DNA from: Paenibacillus silviterrae
GTDB lineage: Bacteria; Bacillota; Bacilli; Paenibacillales; NBRC-103111
NCBI RefSeq assembly: GCF_030167925.1
Contig: NZ_JASKUT010000001.1
Span: 930,001 to 994,000 of the forward strand
DNA length: 64,000 nucleotides
Direction of reading: 5' to 3'
Shown in pieces: positions 50,809-60,546 of the stretch; position 1 is the stretch's first letter; each line of letters begins with the position of its first letter. Position numbers and translations under genes: made by a program. Below the pieces are notes generated by a model. The model saw nothing but the letters and a program-made list of their open reading frames with translations. It did not search any database and was not told the DNA's origin.

Positions 50809-52832
50809 TGACGGCAGGATTCTTGGGAGAGAAGCTGGCGAAGACGACATGGGCCGATGACATTGTTAACGCGCTAAGGCAGGAATTGTTATCGCTTCAA
50901 GCGGCGGGAAGTCTTGTGATTCCTGAGGAGCCGGGCGGCTGGTGGCACCAATATGTGTGTCCCGAGCATCACACGGAGCTGCTATTCGACCCTCGGGAGA
51001 ACGAGCCCGAAGCCATCGCATGTCCTTACGGCTGCCGAATCCAAGGGGAAGCATACCGCGGGGCGTGGCTGGTGTTTAAGCACCAGTCCCTCGCCCGGTA
51101 TTGCTTGCAGGCGGCAACGGTGTATGCGGTTACACGGGAAGCGGAGCTTGCGGTGCTGTCCAAGCGGCTGCTGGTTGAGTATGCACTGCAGTTCCCTAAG
51201 TATCCGGTACACCCGGACGCTCAGCCTTGGATGCTGAAGGGGAGGGCGTTCCATCAGGCGCTGACGGAGGGAATCTGGTCGACAACACTGCTTAGGGCGT
51301 ATCTTCTGCTGCTGGATGAGGGGGTCGAGTTTACTCCCGTGGAGCGCCAGGCGCTGGATACGTTTCTGACGATGCTGGAATCCAGCATGAAGGAGTATCG
51401 CCAAATTCTTATTCATGATCGCAACAATCCGGAGAACAACTACACCGCCTGGCTCAATGCTTCCTTATCCTGTGTCTATGCGGTCCGGGGTCAGGTCGAG
51501 GAGCTGAAAGAACTGATCGAGGGAGTGGGCGGCTTTAAACACCACCTGACGATCGGTGTAAAGCCGGATCAATTCGAGTTCGAAGGCTCTGTCTATTATC
51601 ACATCTTTGTTCTGAGAGCTTATATGATTTCGGCGGAAATGGCTGAGCGCTTCGGCATTGACTTGTACTCCGTCCAAAGAGAAGCGGGACAATCGCTGAA
51701 GGGTATGTTTGAGCTGCTGATCACGCTTGCCAATGAGCAAGGGATGCTGCCTGCGTTGCATGACGGACCGATGGCCCGTGTGCCGTACGCCCGTGAAATA
51801 GCCGAAACCTGCGAAGCCGGACTGGCAAGGTACGGCTTAAGCGGACTCATCCCGATTCTGGCGGAAGCTTACCATCAGCTTGGCGGGAAACCGGTTCGCA
51901 GCAGCCTGGAAGCACTGCTGTACGGTACGGGTGAGTGGCCTGTCGAACCTTCGTTCGGTGACCGGGGCTCGCAGCTGCTGGCGGAGTCAGGCTTTGTGAT
52001 AGGACGGCGATCAGATTCGAATCTTTCGTTCCTGGCCGACTTCGGACCGCATGGCGGTTCCCATGGTCATGACGACAAGCTTCACGTCTCACTCGCTCAT
52101 CGTTCGGGAGATGTAACGCCCGATATGGGCATGGTGCCCTACGGCTCGGAGCTGCGGAAGCAATGGTTTGCCAAGACGGCCAGCCATAATACCGTTTCCA
52201 TCGACGGGGCCACGCAGGCACATCATACCGGACGGTGTGTACGGTTTGAGAACGGCGTGGAGGCAACCGTCGTTTGGCTCCAGTCGACAGACGCCTATTC
52301 CGGCTGTCAGCTGGATCGCCATTTGCTTCTCAAGGGCGATGTGCTGGTGGATTGGTTTGAGGTGGAGCTGCAGGAAGCGGCCTCCATCGAATGGTGGATG
52401 CATCCGACTGCCGCAATGCAAGGAGGCAAGCTGCAAGCGCTCACGAAAGAGGCTGCTGAAGCATTGCTTGAACCGATTGACGGAGGAGCCTTCATGCACG
52501 TGACGGGTCGTTATACGGATGATCGGGAGCTGTATTTGCGATATACGTTAGCCTCAGGTGCGGAAGTGTATCATACGGCGCTTGTTCAGGCGGAGGATGA
52601 AGTGTACCAGATCGAAACGCCGGGCACCACGATCGATCCGAGCCAACGGGTAAAGGGGCTTTTGCACCGGCGTATGGGCCGCACCGCAAGCTTCTTTCAT
52701 GTGTATACCACAGGAGAGCAAGCTTTATTGAAGCTGTGTGACAGCGGGGAAGTCACTGTAGCCAGCGGTAATGAGCAATTCACTATAGCCTTAAGCAAGG
52801 ATTCTGGCTTGACCATTACGGGGAGAGGATGA
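50805..52832 (+). CDS. Heparinase II/III-like lyase, cytoplasmic
   Basis: 675 aa, no signal peptide. It has the PL15-like N-terminal WWHQYVCPEHHTELLFDP, an alpha/alpha toroid with NPENNYTAWLNASL and FEFEGSVYYHIFVLRAY (likely catalytic Tyr and His), and a C-terminal beta-sandwich with GSHGHDDKLHVSL and ASHNTVSIDG. Family enzymes cleave uronate links by beta-elimination, many as exo-acting oligo-alginate or heparan lyases. Lack of export signal fits degradation of imported oligosaccharides. Overlaps the SDR gene by four bases. Confidence 0.85.
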   Translation: MMTAGFLGEKLAKTTWADDIVNALRQELLSLQAAGSLVIPEEPGGWWHQYVCPEHHTELLFDPRENEPEAIACPYGCRIQGEAYRGAWLVFKHQSLARYCLQAATVYAVTREAELAVLSKRLLVEYALQFPKYPVHPDAQPWMLKGRAFHQALTEGIWSTTLLRAYLLLLDEGVEFTPVERQALDTFLTMLESSMKEYRQILIHDRNNPENNYTAWLNASLSCVYAVRGQVEELKELIEGVGGFKHHLTIGVKPDQFEFEGSVYYHIFVLRAYMISAEMAERFGIDLYSVQREAGQSLKGMFELLITLANEQGMLPALHDGPMARVPYAREIAETCEAGLARYGLSGLIPILAEAYHQLGGKPVRSSLEALLYGTGEWPVEPSFGDRGSQLLAESGFVIGRRSDSNLSFLADFGPHGGSHGHDDKLHVSLAHRSGDVTPDMGMVPYGSELRKQWFAKTASHNTVSIDGATQAHHTGRCVRFENGVEATVVWLQSTDAYSGCQLDRHLLLKGDVLVDWFEVELQEAASIEWWMHPTAAMQGGKLQALTKEAAEALLEPIDGGAFMHVTGRYTDDRELYLRYTLASGAEVYHTALVQAEDEVYQIETPGTTIDPSQRVKGLLHRRMGRTASFFHVYTTGEQALLKLCDSGEVTVASGNEQFTIALSKDSGLTITGRG

Positions 52833-52838
52833 AGCTTC

Positions 52839-55142
52839 ATGAGCAGCAAGGCACCCTTGTATCAGCCCCAAAGCGGGGTTCTGACCGTACAGTACCAACC
52901 GGACGAGACGACGCAATTGATTGAGAATCCGCCAAGGTTTACCTGGATTCCGGCCCAGCTGGACCACGACCGGTACGTCCTGCAAATTTCATCTGCTGAA
53001 AACTTTGCAGCGGCGGATACGAAGACGATTCAGCCGATTCCATACAACTTATATACGCCCGACGCACCACTTGCTGCAGGGACTTATTACTGGCGGTATG
53101 CATTGCTGACTGAGGACGGGCAGACGGAATGGAGCGCAGTAAGGCGGTTCGAGGTGAAGGAGGGCTTGCCAGTTACAGCGCTTCCGTCGAGGTCTGATCG
53201 GTATGCCGGAGCACAGAAGGCCCATCCCCGGTTATGGCTCCAGGCTTCGGAGCTGGCAGCCTTCCGCAAGAAGATCAAGGAGGATCCTTCCTTCTGCGGT
53301 TGGGATGCGTTCTTCGAACGATCGGTTAAGCCCTGGATAAACAAAGAGCTGATTCAGGAGCCGCTGCCGTATCCGGAGAATAAACGGGTGGCAAAGCTTT
53401 GGCGGCAGATGTATATGGATTGCCAAGAAACGCTGTACGCGATACGCCACCTATCTATTGCCGGCGTCGTGCTCGAGGATGAAGAGCTCATTGCGAAAGC
53501 GAAAGCTTGGCTCCTGCATGTTTGTTCATGGAATGACGAAGGAACGACGTCGCGGGACTACAATGACGAAGCGGCCTTTCGGATCGCCGGCGCACTGGCA
53601 TGGGGCTATGACTGGCTTCACGACTATCTTAGCGCCGAGGAGCGTGAAGAGGTAAGCAAGCATCTGCTGAGGCGTACGGAGCAGGTCGCTTTTCATGTGA
53701 TAGAGCGCTCGAAAATCCATCATGTTCCTTTTGACAGCCATGCGGTTCGTTCCCTTTCCAGCGTATTGGTCCCTTGCTGTATTGCCATGCTGGGGGAAAA
53801 AAACGAAGCTCAAGAGTGGCTCGATTACACATTGGAATATTACGCAGGACTTTACAGCCCTTGGGGGGGCGTGGACGGCGGTTGGGCCGAAGGACCGATG
53901 TATTGGACAACGGGCATGGCCTTTGTCACTGAAGCGATGAACCTGCTGAAGAAATATACCGGCATTGATTTTTACAAGCGTCCGTTTTTTAGCAAAACCG
54001 GTGATTTCCCGCTGTACTGCTTCAGTCCGGATACGATACGTGCCAGCTTCGGAGACCAATCTACGCTGGGTGATCCGGTAAGCCTCAAGACAGGCTTTAA
54101 CATTCGACAGTTCGCCGGAGTGACGGGCAACGGATTGTATCAGTGGTACTTCGAGAAGGTGAAGGCGACCGATACCGATTCGGAGCTGAAATTTTACAAC
54201 TACGGCTGGTGGGACTTCCGCTTTGACGAAATGGTATACCGGCACGATTATCCGGAGGTTGCAGCGGAGGAGCCGACGGCGAATTCGATTTCTTCGGTCA
54301 AATGGTTCCGGGATATCGACTGGGTCGCCTTCCATGCCAATATGCACGATCCGGACCGGCACATCATGCTGCTGACCAAGAGCAGCAAGTACGGATCAAT
54401 CAGCCACAGCCACGGCGATCAAAACGGCTTCCTCCTTCACGCCTACGGAGAACCGCTGGCTATTGAAAGCGGCTATTACGTGGCGTTCGGCAGCACTATG
54501 CATATGCAGTGGCGGAAGCAGACGCACTCGACGAACAATATCCTGATCGACGGTCAAGGTCAGTATGCGGGGACGAACAAAGTGCTGAACATGGCGGCCT
54601 CCGGCTTCATCGAGGCGGCCGAGCAGCGAGACGGCTACGGCTACTCCCGCAGCAACGCAACGGCCGCTTATAAGGAGAATGTTCCTTACCTGGAGCGATA
54701 TGTGCGTGAACTCTATTTCTTCGACGAGTCGTATGTAGTGGTGGTGGACCATATTGACTTGGCCCAGCCGGGCAGTGTCGATTGGCTTTTCCAGACCTTA
54801 CACGGGATGAAGCTGAACGGACAGACGTTCAAGCTGCAAGGGAACAAGGCGGACCTGGACGGCCGCTTCGTGTACTGCTCCTCCGGCGAGCTGGAGCTGT
54901 CGCAAACCGAGGGCTTCCCGGGAGTGGATTGTTCCGAAATCGAAGGTCTCCCGCTTCACTGGCATCTGAAGGCGGCTACCAAGCCTGCCCGAAGCCACAG
55001 AATCGCAACACTGCTGGTACCGATTAAGAAAAACGAGCCGAAATACGTATCGTATTTTATGGATGATCAGGACCATGGCGTACACATTTACTTTACGGAG
55101 AACGGGGTAACCCGCAAAGTCGAAGTGCCTAAGGCTTACTAA
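52839..55142 (+). CDS. Heparinase II/III-like lyase with N-terminal DUF4962-type region
   Basis: 767 aa, no signal peptide. Residues about 15-110 form a fibronectin-like or DUF4962 start (FTWIPAQLDHDRYVLQIS, YYWRYALLTEDGQTEWS), then an alpha/alpha toroid (WAEGPMYWTTGMAF) and the heparinase sandwich (SISHSHGDQNGFLLHAYGEP, TNNILIDGQGQ). It resembles the first lyase in plan but not in length or detail, so it may act on another link of the same polymer. It is the last gene of the operon; a terminator follows. Confidence 0.85.
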   Translation: MSSKAPLYQPQSGVLTVQYQPDETTQLIENPPRFTWIPAQLDHDRYVLQISSAENFAAADTKTIQPIPYNLYTPDAPLAAGTYYWRYALLTEDGQTEWSAVRRFEVKEGLPVTALPSRSDRYAGAQKAHPRLWLQASELAAFRKKIKEDPSFCGWDAFFERSVKPWINKELIQEPLPYPENKRVAKLWRQMYMDCQETLYAIRHLSIAGVVLEDEELIAKAKAWLLHVCSWNDEGTTSRDYNDEAAFRIAGALAWGYDWLHDYLSAEEREEVSKHLLRRTEQVAFHVIERSKIHHVPFDSHAVRSLSSVLVPCCIAMLGEKNEAQEWLDYTLEYYAGLYSPWGGVDGGWAEGPMYWTTGMAFVTEAMNLLKKYTGIDFYKRPFFSKTGDFPLYCFSPDTIRASFGDQSTLGDPVSLKTGFNIRQFAGVTGNGLYQWYFEKVKATDTDSELKFYNYGWWDFRFDEMVYRHDYPEVAAEEPTANSISSVKWFRDIDWVAFHANMHDPDRHIMLLTKSSKYGSISHSHGDQNGFLLHAYGEPLAIESGYYVAFGSTMHMQWRKQTHSTNNILIDGQGQYAGTNKVLNMAASGFIEAAEQRDGYGYSRSNATAAYKENVPYLERYVRELYFFDESYVVVVDHIDLAQPGSVDWLFQTLHGMKLNGQTFKLQGNKADLDGRFVYCSSGELELSQTEGFPGVDCSEIEGLPLHWHLKAATKPARSHRIATLLVPIKKNEPKYVSYFMDDQDHGVHIYFTENGVTRKVEVPKAY

Positions 55143-55159
55143 GCCCGAATGCGTTTCAG

Positions 55160-55224
55160 AAACCGTTGTATTCCCGGGGGATCGGCCGATTGCCGCAAAC
55201 CGATGGGGATATGACGGTTTTTTT
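55160..55224 (+). terminator. Terminator of the regulator-lyase operon
   Basis: AAACCGTTGTATTCCC pairs with GGGGATATGACGGTTT, a long imperfect stem with a structured loop, then seven T. Confidence 0.75.
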
Positions 55225-55299
55225 GCGTGGAATGTAACTAAATGGCAGACCGCAGCGTCTACGTTGGTAAGAATACCGATTCGTAGAGGAGGAAGTGCG

Positions 55300-55857
55300 A
55301 TGAAGAGAAAGGGACTCCAGCTGGTTATCGCAGCACTGCTGCTATTGAGCCTAATGTATGGTGCCGTTCCCGAACGCGTGTATGCTTGCTCTTGTGCTAT
55401 GCCTCTGTCCGTAAAGGAATCCCTTGAGAGCTCGGATGCGGTATTTGTAGGGAAGGCGGTCAAAATCGCAGGTTCGGGCAAATGGTTTATTCGCTCGTCC
55501 GCGGATCCGGTTGCGGTAACGTTCGAGGTTTCGCAGGTGTGGAAGGGGGAGCCGCAGGCCTCGCAAACGGTTTATACGGCGGCAAGCTCAGCCAGCTGCG
55601 GCTTCACCTTCTCGGAGAACACGGAGTATGTGGTGTATGCAAGGAAGGGAGAGGACGGACTGCAAACGACGATTTGCGATAGAACGAAGGCACTCATGGC
55701 CGCGGCAGAGGATATGGCGCAGCTCGGTGAAGGGAGAAAGCCGCTTCAACGGGCGGGTGCCGGGGAGGATTTCATTACGGGAAACAGAACCGTTGTCGTC
55801 GGACTGCTGTTCGCTGCACTGCTCCTTTATATACTGCGCAAAAACAGGAAGGTCTAA
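55300..55857 (+). CDS. TIMP-like secreted, membrane-anchored protein
   Basis: 185 aa from ATG 55300 (AGGAGGAAG). A signal peptide ends near RVYA, so the mature chain should begin CSCAMPLSVKESLESSDAVF, the NTR-fold start of tissue inhibitors of metalloproteinases. Further Cys residues (SASCGF, TTICDR) fit disulfides. A C-terminal helix (TVVVGLLFAALLLYILRKNR) should anchor it to the membrane. In animals the free N-terminal Cys binds the zinc of the protease; a protease-inhibitor role here is inferred. Confidence 0.82.
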   Translation: MKRKGLQLVIAALLLLSLMYGAVPERVYACSCAMPLSVKESLESSDAVFVGKAVKIAGSGKWFIRSSADPVAVTFEVSQVWKGEPQASQTVYTAASSASCGFTFSENTEYVVYARKGEDGLQTTICDRTKALMAAAEDMAQLGEGRKPLQRAGAGEDFITGNRTVVVGLLFAALLLYILRKNRKV

Positions 55858-55863
55858 CGGCTG

Positions 55864-55894
55864 AAGCGGCCCCGGAAGGGGGCTGCTTTTTTTC
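55864..55894 (+). terminator. Terminator after the TIMP-like gene
   Basis: GCGGCCCC / GGGGCTGC stem and seven T. Confidence 0.88.
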
Positions 55895-56027
55895 GTTTCG
55901 GGAATATCGCCGTGGCCGGGAACCAATCAGGCGGCCGCCCAATATAATGGTTAGCAAAGGTATAAGCTCTTGCCCATGCGTAAGGAGCAAGCCGGATTCG
56001 CTTGGGTGAAGTAAGGGAGGTGAAGCT

Positions 56028-56489
56028 GTGAGACATACCATAGCCGATCGGGTAGGCGGCTCCATAGCCGCGGTGCTGGGGCTGCTGTCGGTTGCGGAAG
56101 CAGTAAGGCTTTACCCTGACGGCCACCGCTGGTTCACGGGCGATCATACCTTTCCCGCCTTGCTTGGGATTGGGTTGTTTGTTCTGGGCGTCATGATTGC
56201 TTCAGGGTTTCGGGCGGAGTCGTTTCCAGTGGCGTTTCCTGAAGGAAAGGTGCAGTTCAGGATGGGCATTTGTGTCGTCATTTTGCTCGGATACGCATTA
56301 TTGCTGCCTTTTGTTGGGTATTTACTCGGCACCTGGCTTACCAGTGTAGGGCTGTTTGGCCTGTTCGGATCACGTTCGTCCTGGTGGTGGAAGCCTGTAC
56401 TTTATTCCAGCGTCATCACGGTGCTGCTGGATGTGTTGTTTATCGAGTGGCTTCACATGTCCTTTCCGCAAGGCATATTCGGCTGGTAA
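56028..56489 (+). CDS. tctB: Tripartite tricarboxylate transporter, small membrane subunit
   Basis: 153 aa, GTG start after AAGGGAGGTGAAGCT, four membrane helices, TctB layout. It works with TctA to import citrate-like acids, driven by ion gradients. A TATAAT at 55943-55948 could be the operon -10; no good -35 is seen. Confidence 0.85.
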   Translation: MRHTIADRVGGSIAAVLGLLSVAEAVRLYPDGHRWFTGDHTFPALLGIGLFVLGVMIASGFRAESFPVAFPEGKVQFRMGICVVILLGYALLLPFVGYLLGTWLTSVGLFGLFGSRSSWWWKPVLYSSVITVLLDVLFIEWLHMSFPQGIFGW

Positions 56490-56510
56490 CGGCGAAGGGA
56501 GGAATCGGAT

Positions 56511-58028
56511 TTGGACACCTTGTTCCTGCTGCTGAACGGCTTCGCTTCAGCCCTCACGCTGGAAAATTTGTTCATGGCGGCGATAGGAGCACTTGTCGGT
56601 ACCTTCGTAGGAGTACTCCCCGGACTCGGACCGACATCGGCGATTGCCATTTTACTGCCGATTACGGCGATTCTGGAGCCGGCCCAGGGCATCATTATGC
56701 TCGCGGGCATCTATTACGGGGCTATGTACGGAGGATCCACCACGGCGATCCTCATGAATATCCCGGGGGAGGTATCATCGGTCCCCACATGTCTTGACGG
56801 TTATCCGCTGGCGAAGCAGGGCCGCGGGGGACCGGCGCTGGGTATTGCAGCGATTGCGTCATTTGTAGCTGGGGTACTCGGAGTAGTGGGTCTTGTCTTC
56901 TTCGCCCCGATGTTGGCGGATCAGGCACTGAGGTTCGGACCCCCGGAGTATTTTGCCTTAATGCTGCTCGCGTTTACCGTCATTGTGAATTTGGCGGGGA
57001 ATTCGCTTCTGAAGGCGCTTGCCATGACCGCCTTCGGCTGCTTGCTGGCTTCGGTCGGCATCGGCGGTTTCTCCGGGTTAACCCGGTTTACGTATGGCAC
57101 TAATGATCTGGCAGCAGGCTTCGAAATGATCAGTATCATCATTGGACTGTTTGCCATTGCCGAGGTGCTGAAGGGAATGGAGGAGAAACGCGCGCAGATC
57201 GCCGATGCCAAGCTGGGGAGTATTTACCCGAGCGTTAAGGATATAAAGCAATGTACGCCTGCTTTTCTCCGCGGAGGCATGCTGGGCTTCGTGCTTGGAC
57301 TGCTGCCGGGGTGCTCCGCCGCGATTTCCTCCTTCTTAGCCTATGACTTGGAGAAGCAGGTGTCCAAGAACCCGGAGGAGTTCGGAAAGGGACGGATGGA
57401 GGGGGTTGCCGGACCGGAAGCGGCGAACAATGCAACCAGCTCGGCCGGCTTTATCCCGCTGTTTGCCTTAGGGATTCCCTCTTCGCCGCCCCTGGCGATT
57501 CTGCTGGCGGGATTAATGATCTACGGACTCACGCCCGGACCGGTATTGTTCGAGCAGAACGGGGCCTTCGTATGGACCGTCATTGCAAGTATGTTTATTG
57601 GCAATGTTATGCTGCTGGTGCTGAATCTGCCTCTCGTCGGGATGTGGGCGAAGCTTACACGGATCCCCTTCAGCGTCATGGCGCCGGTTATTTTGCTGCT
57701 AAGCTTTATTGGGGCTTATTCTGTCCGAAACAGCTTGTTTGATGTTTTCGTAGCGATTGTTTTCGGAGTGGCGGGCTATTACTTCTCGAAATACCGGTGG
57801 CCGGTGCTTCCACTGCTGCTCGGCTTTATCTTGGGTCCCATTATGGAACGATCCTTTCTGCAATCGATGGCTTTATCGGGAGGAAGTCTCGGTATTTTTG
57901 TAGAAAGGCCGATCACGCTTGGACTAATGGCAGCGGCAATCGTACTCGTTTTTATTTCGGTAAGGCTGAAACGAAGAACGGCTAAGAAAATGAAGGAACA
58001 AACGGGAGAAGAGCTGGAGATCTCTTGA
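56511..58028 (+). CDS. tctA: Tripartite tricarboxylate transporter, large membrane subunit
   Basis: 505 aa, TTG start after GGGAGGAATCGGAT, about 11-12 membrane helices and the TctA motifs GTFVGVLPGLGPTSAIAILL and GIYYGAMYGGSTTAILMNIP (duplicated later as PGCSAAISS and EAANNATSSAGFIPLFALGI). It is the transport channel. Confidence 0.95.
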   Translation: MDTLFLLLNGFASALTLENLFMAAIGALVGTFVGVLPGLGPTSAIAILLPITAILEPAQGIIMLAGIYYGAMYGGSTTAILMNIPGEVSSVPTCLDGYPLAKQGRGGPALGIAAIASFVAGVLGVVGLVFFAPMLADQALRFGPPEYFALMLLAFTVIVNLAGNSLLKALAMTAFGCLLASVGIGGFSGLTRFTYGTNDLAAGFEMISIIIGLFAIAEVLKGMEEKRAQIADAKLGSIYPSVKDIKQCTPAFLRGGMLGFVLGLLPGCSAAISSFLAYDLEKQVSKNPEEFGKGRMEGVAGPEAANNATSSAGFIPLFALGIPSSPPLAILLAGLMIYGLTPGPVLFEQNGAFVWTVIASMFIGNVMLLVLNLPLVGMWAKLTRIPFSVMAPVILLLSFIGAYSVRNSLFDVFVAIVFGVAGYYFSKYRWPVLPLLLGFILGPIMERSFLQSMALSGGSLGIFVERPITLGLMAAAIVLVFISVRLKRRTAKKMKEQTGEELEIS

Positions 58029-58053
58029 GTCTACATGAGTATGCAGGGAGAGG

Positions 58054-59061
58054 ATGAAACGAATGCGGAAATGGCTAGTACTCTCGACGGCGGCCCTCTT
58101 GGCGCTGGGGGTCGTGCTGTCAGGCTGTGCTGCGCGCAGCGGCGGAACGGCGGCCTCGTACCCGGAGAAGCAAATCGAATACGTCGTACCGTTCGCCGCG
58201 GGCGGAGGCGTCGATCTGGTAGCTAGAGCGGTGGCGGATTATGTAAGCAAGGAGTGGAAGCAGCCGGTAGTTGTCGTGAATAAGCCCGGGGGCGGGGGGG
58301 CGATCGGGGCGCAGGCAGCCTTGAAGCAGTCGCCAAAGGACGGCTATACGGTGCTGGCGGACAATAATTCCAGCACGACGATGCTGACGGGCGGAACCCC
58401 CAACCCTCCGGTGCAGATCGAGGATCACGTCTTTGTATCGAAGATTGTGGAGGATGCGGCGGCTTTCGCCGTAAGTGCCGATGCTCCGTGGAAGGATTTC
58501 AAGGAGTTCTCCGAGTGGGTTAAAAATAACCCCGAGAAGCTGACCTGGACCAGTGTAGGGCCTGCCGGCTTCTCCTCCTTTGCCGTAGCGGAATGGGCCG
58601 GCGCAATCGGCGCGGATTATGGCAAAACGCGTATGGTGGCAACCAAGGGAGCGGCGGATTCGGCCCCAATGATTGCCGGCGGGCATGCAGTGCTTGCCGT
58701 ACACACCGTAGCGGAGCTCTACCCCCTAGCCAAGGCGGGTAAAATCAAGCTGCTGGCCGTCGTCTCAGACAAACGCAGCCCTTATTTTCCCGATGTGCCG
58801 ACCGCGGCCGAGCAGGGAGTGAAGGGACTAACGGTCAAATGGTGGACCGGATTGTCCTTGCCGGTCGGTACGCCGGATGCCATCCGGGCGAAATGGGATG
58901 CCGCCATTGCGAAGATGGTAAAGGATCCCGGCTTCCAAGAGAAGCTAAAAAACATGCAGATGGAAGCCGCGTATTTGAACTCGACGGATTTTGCCGGGTT
59001 CATTAAGAAGGAAACCGGTTATTTCACGGAGCTGGCGACCAAGTACGGAATGAGAAAGTAA
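58054..59061 (+). CDS. tctC: Tripartite tricarboxylate transporter receptor (Bug/TctC-type) lipoprotein
   Basis: 335 aa, lipoprotein signal ending VLSGC (residue 25), then the Bug fold (YPEKQIEYVVPFAAGGGVDL, VVVNKPGGGGAIGAQA). It should bind a carboxylate and pass it to TctA. The start may be 58054 or 58063. TctDE-type regulators are missing nearby. Confidence 0.93.
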   Translation: MKRMRKWLVLSTAALLALGVVLSGCAARSGGTAASYPEKQIEYVVPFAAGGGVDLVARAVADYVSKEWKQPVVVVNKPGGGGAIGAQAALKQSPKDGYTVLADNNSSTTMLTGGTPNPPVQIEDHVFVSKIVEDAAAFAVSADAPWKDFKEFSEWVKNNPEKLTWTSVGPAGFSSFAVAEWAGAIGADYGKTRMVATKGAADSAPMIAGGHAVLAVHTVAELYPLAKAGKIKLLAVVSDKRSPYFPDVPTAAEQGVKGLTVKWWTGLSLPVGTPDAIRAKWDAAIAKMVKDPGFQEKLKNMQMEAAYLNSTDFAGFIKKETGYFTELATKYGMRK

Positions 59062-59088
59062 TGGTGTCACCTAAGCGCTAATTGCCCG

Positions 59089-59120
59089 AACTGTTAACCA
59101 ATGGTTAGCAGTTTTTTTAT
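59089..59120 (+). terminator. Terminator of the tct operon
   Basis: AACTGTTAACC / GGTTAGCAGTT stem, then seven T. Confidence 0.82.
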
Positions 59121-59287
59121 TTATCCTGGGACATACTAACCTGAGTTGCTGGAAGGATCGGAAGGAATTACCATCGTCTTCAGTTTTTCTTAAGGTTTGA
59201 TTCATTGTCATTTCATATTTGGGGAGTACACTGACAAAGCAAATATATAGAGATAACCATACCATTATTCGGAAGGATCTGGAGGCA

Positions 59288-60415
59288 ATGACGAAAAAAC
59301 AAAAACAGAGAAACCGGCTTATCATCCAGAAGCCGTCGGACGAAACGTCACATTGGCCGACGAATGGATGGAGCAAGGCTGTTCCCGAATTGCAAGGAAT
59401 CGATTCAAATGCCTTGGCAGATGTGGTTGCCGCGTCGGAACAGCAAGAGGTTCACAGTCTGGTAGTCATTCGCAAGGGCAGTCTTGTTGCAGAAGCTTAT
59501 CGAGAGTCGCTGCACCCCGGCAGTCTGCAGGACATGAAATCCGTCACCAAGAGTATTACCTCGGCACTGGTCGGCATCGCTCTGTCCGAGAACAAGCTGC
59601 AAAGCTTGAATCAAACGCTGGCGTCCTTTTTTCCGCAGCTGGCCGGGGATATGCTTAAATCAAAAATTACCGTCAAGCATCTAGTAACGATGACTTCAGG
59701 AATCCATTGGGTGAACCATATGGATCAATCCTCCGTTGAAATGATGTATTCACCGGACTGGGTGGAGTACATCCTGAACCGGCCGATGGCGCATGACCCC
59801 GGAACCAAGTTTAATTACAGTAACGGAGATGCCCATTTGCTATCCGCGATATTGGAGCGGGCAACGGGACAAACCTTGGCTGAGTATGCGAAAACCCGCT
59901 TATTCGAGCCGCTCGGCATTACGAGCTTCACCTGGAACCACGATCCCCAAGGTCATACCATCGGGGCTTGGGCGTTAACCTTGACTTCTCAAGACATGGC
60001 GAAGCTGGGGCTGCTCTACTTAAAGAAGGGGCAGTGGGGGAGCAGAGCGGTCCTGCCGCGCCAATGGGTCAAAGAATCACTTACTACTAGAGTGAGACAA
60101 ACGCTTGCCGACGGTTCGCAAGGAGGCTATGGGTTCTATTGGTATCTCAAGCAGATCGGGGTAGATAAGCAGAGAGTCTACGACGTGTTCTACGCTGCAG
60201 GCTCTGCAGGCAAACGTATCTTCGTCGTTCCGGCGCTGCAGCTGATTGCAGCTTTGACGGCCGATTCACAGAATGCGCATATGCCGGAGCTCACGCTGCG
60301 CAGGATTCTTCAAGCAGTGAGAACGAATGGAAGTCTGCCGCTGAATCAGCAGGCAACCGATCGGCTCGAGGAAGCGATTCACTCGTTTGCAGGTATGCAC
60401 GCCTTTGTCCGTTAG
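59288..60415 (+). CDS. Beta-lactamase-fold serine hydrolase
   Basis: 375 aa from ATG 59288 (CTGGAGGCA). Class C-like motifs: SVTK (Ser85, Lys88), YSN (Tyr177) and a late AGSAGKR in place of the usual HxG/KxG. No signal peptide, so it is probably a cytoplasmic esterase or peptidase rather than a true beta-lactamase. Lone gene. Confidence 0.85.
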   Translation: MTKKQKQRNRLIIQKPSDETSHWPTNGWSKAVPELQGIDSNALADVVAASEQQEVHSLVVIRKGSLVAEAYRESLHPGSLQDMKSVTKSITSALVGIALSENKLQSLNQTLASFFPQLAGDMLKSKITVKHLVTMTSGIHWVNHMDQSSVEMMYSPDWVEYILNRPMAHDPGTKFNYSNGDAHLLSAILERATGQTLAEYAKTRLFEPLGITSFTWNHDPQGHTIGAWALTLTSQDMAKLGLLYLKKGQWGSRAVLPRQWVKESLTTRVRQTLADGSQGGYGFYWYLKQIGVDKQRVYDVFYAAGSAGKRIFVVPALQLIAALTADSQNAHMPELTLRRILQAVRTNGSLPLNQQATDRLEEAIHSFAGMHAFVR

Positions 60416-60546
60416 CGCTATTTAGATGCCGCTGCCTTCGTTCATTTTTCACCACTGCCTAATCAGAAGCAGGAAAATATCGGCTTTTGTCGAATAGATA
60501 AATATCCGATGTTTCAATTGTAACTTTCCGATGAGAAAGGTTTGTG

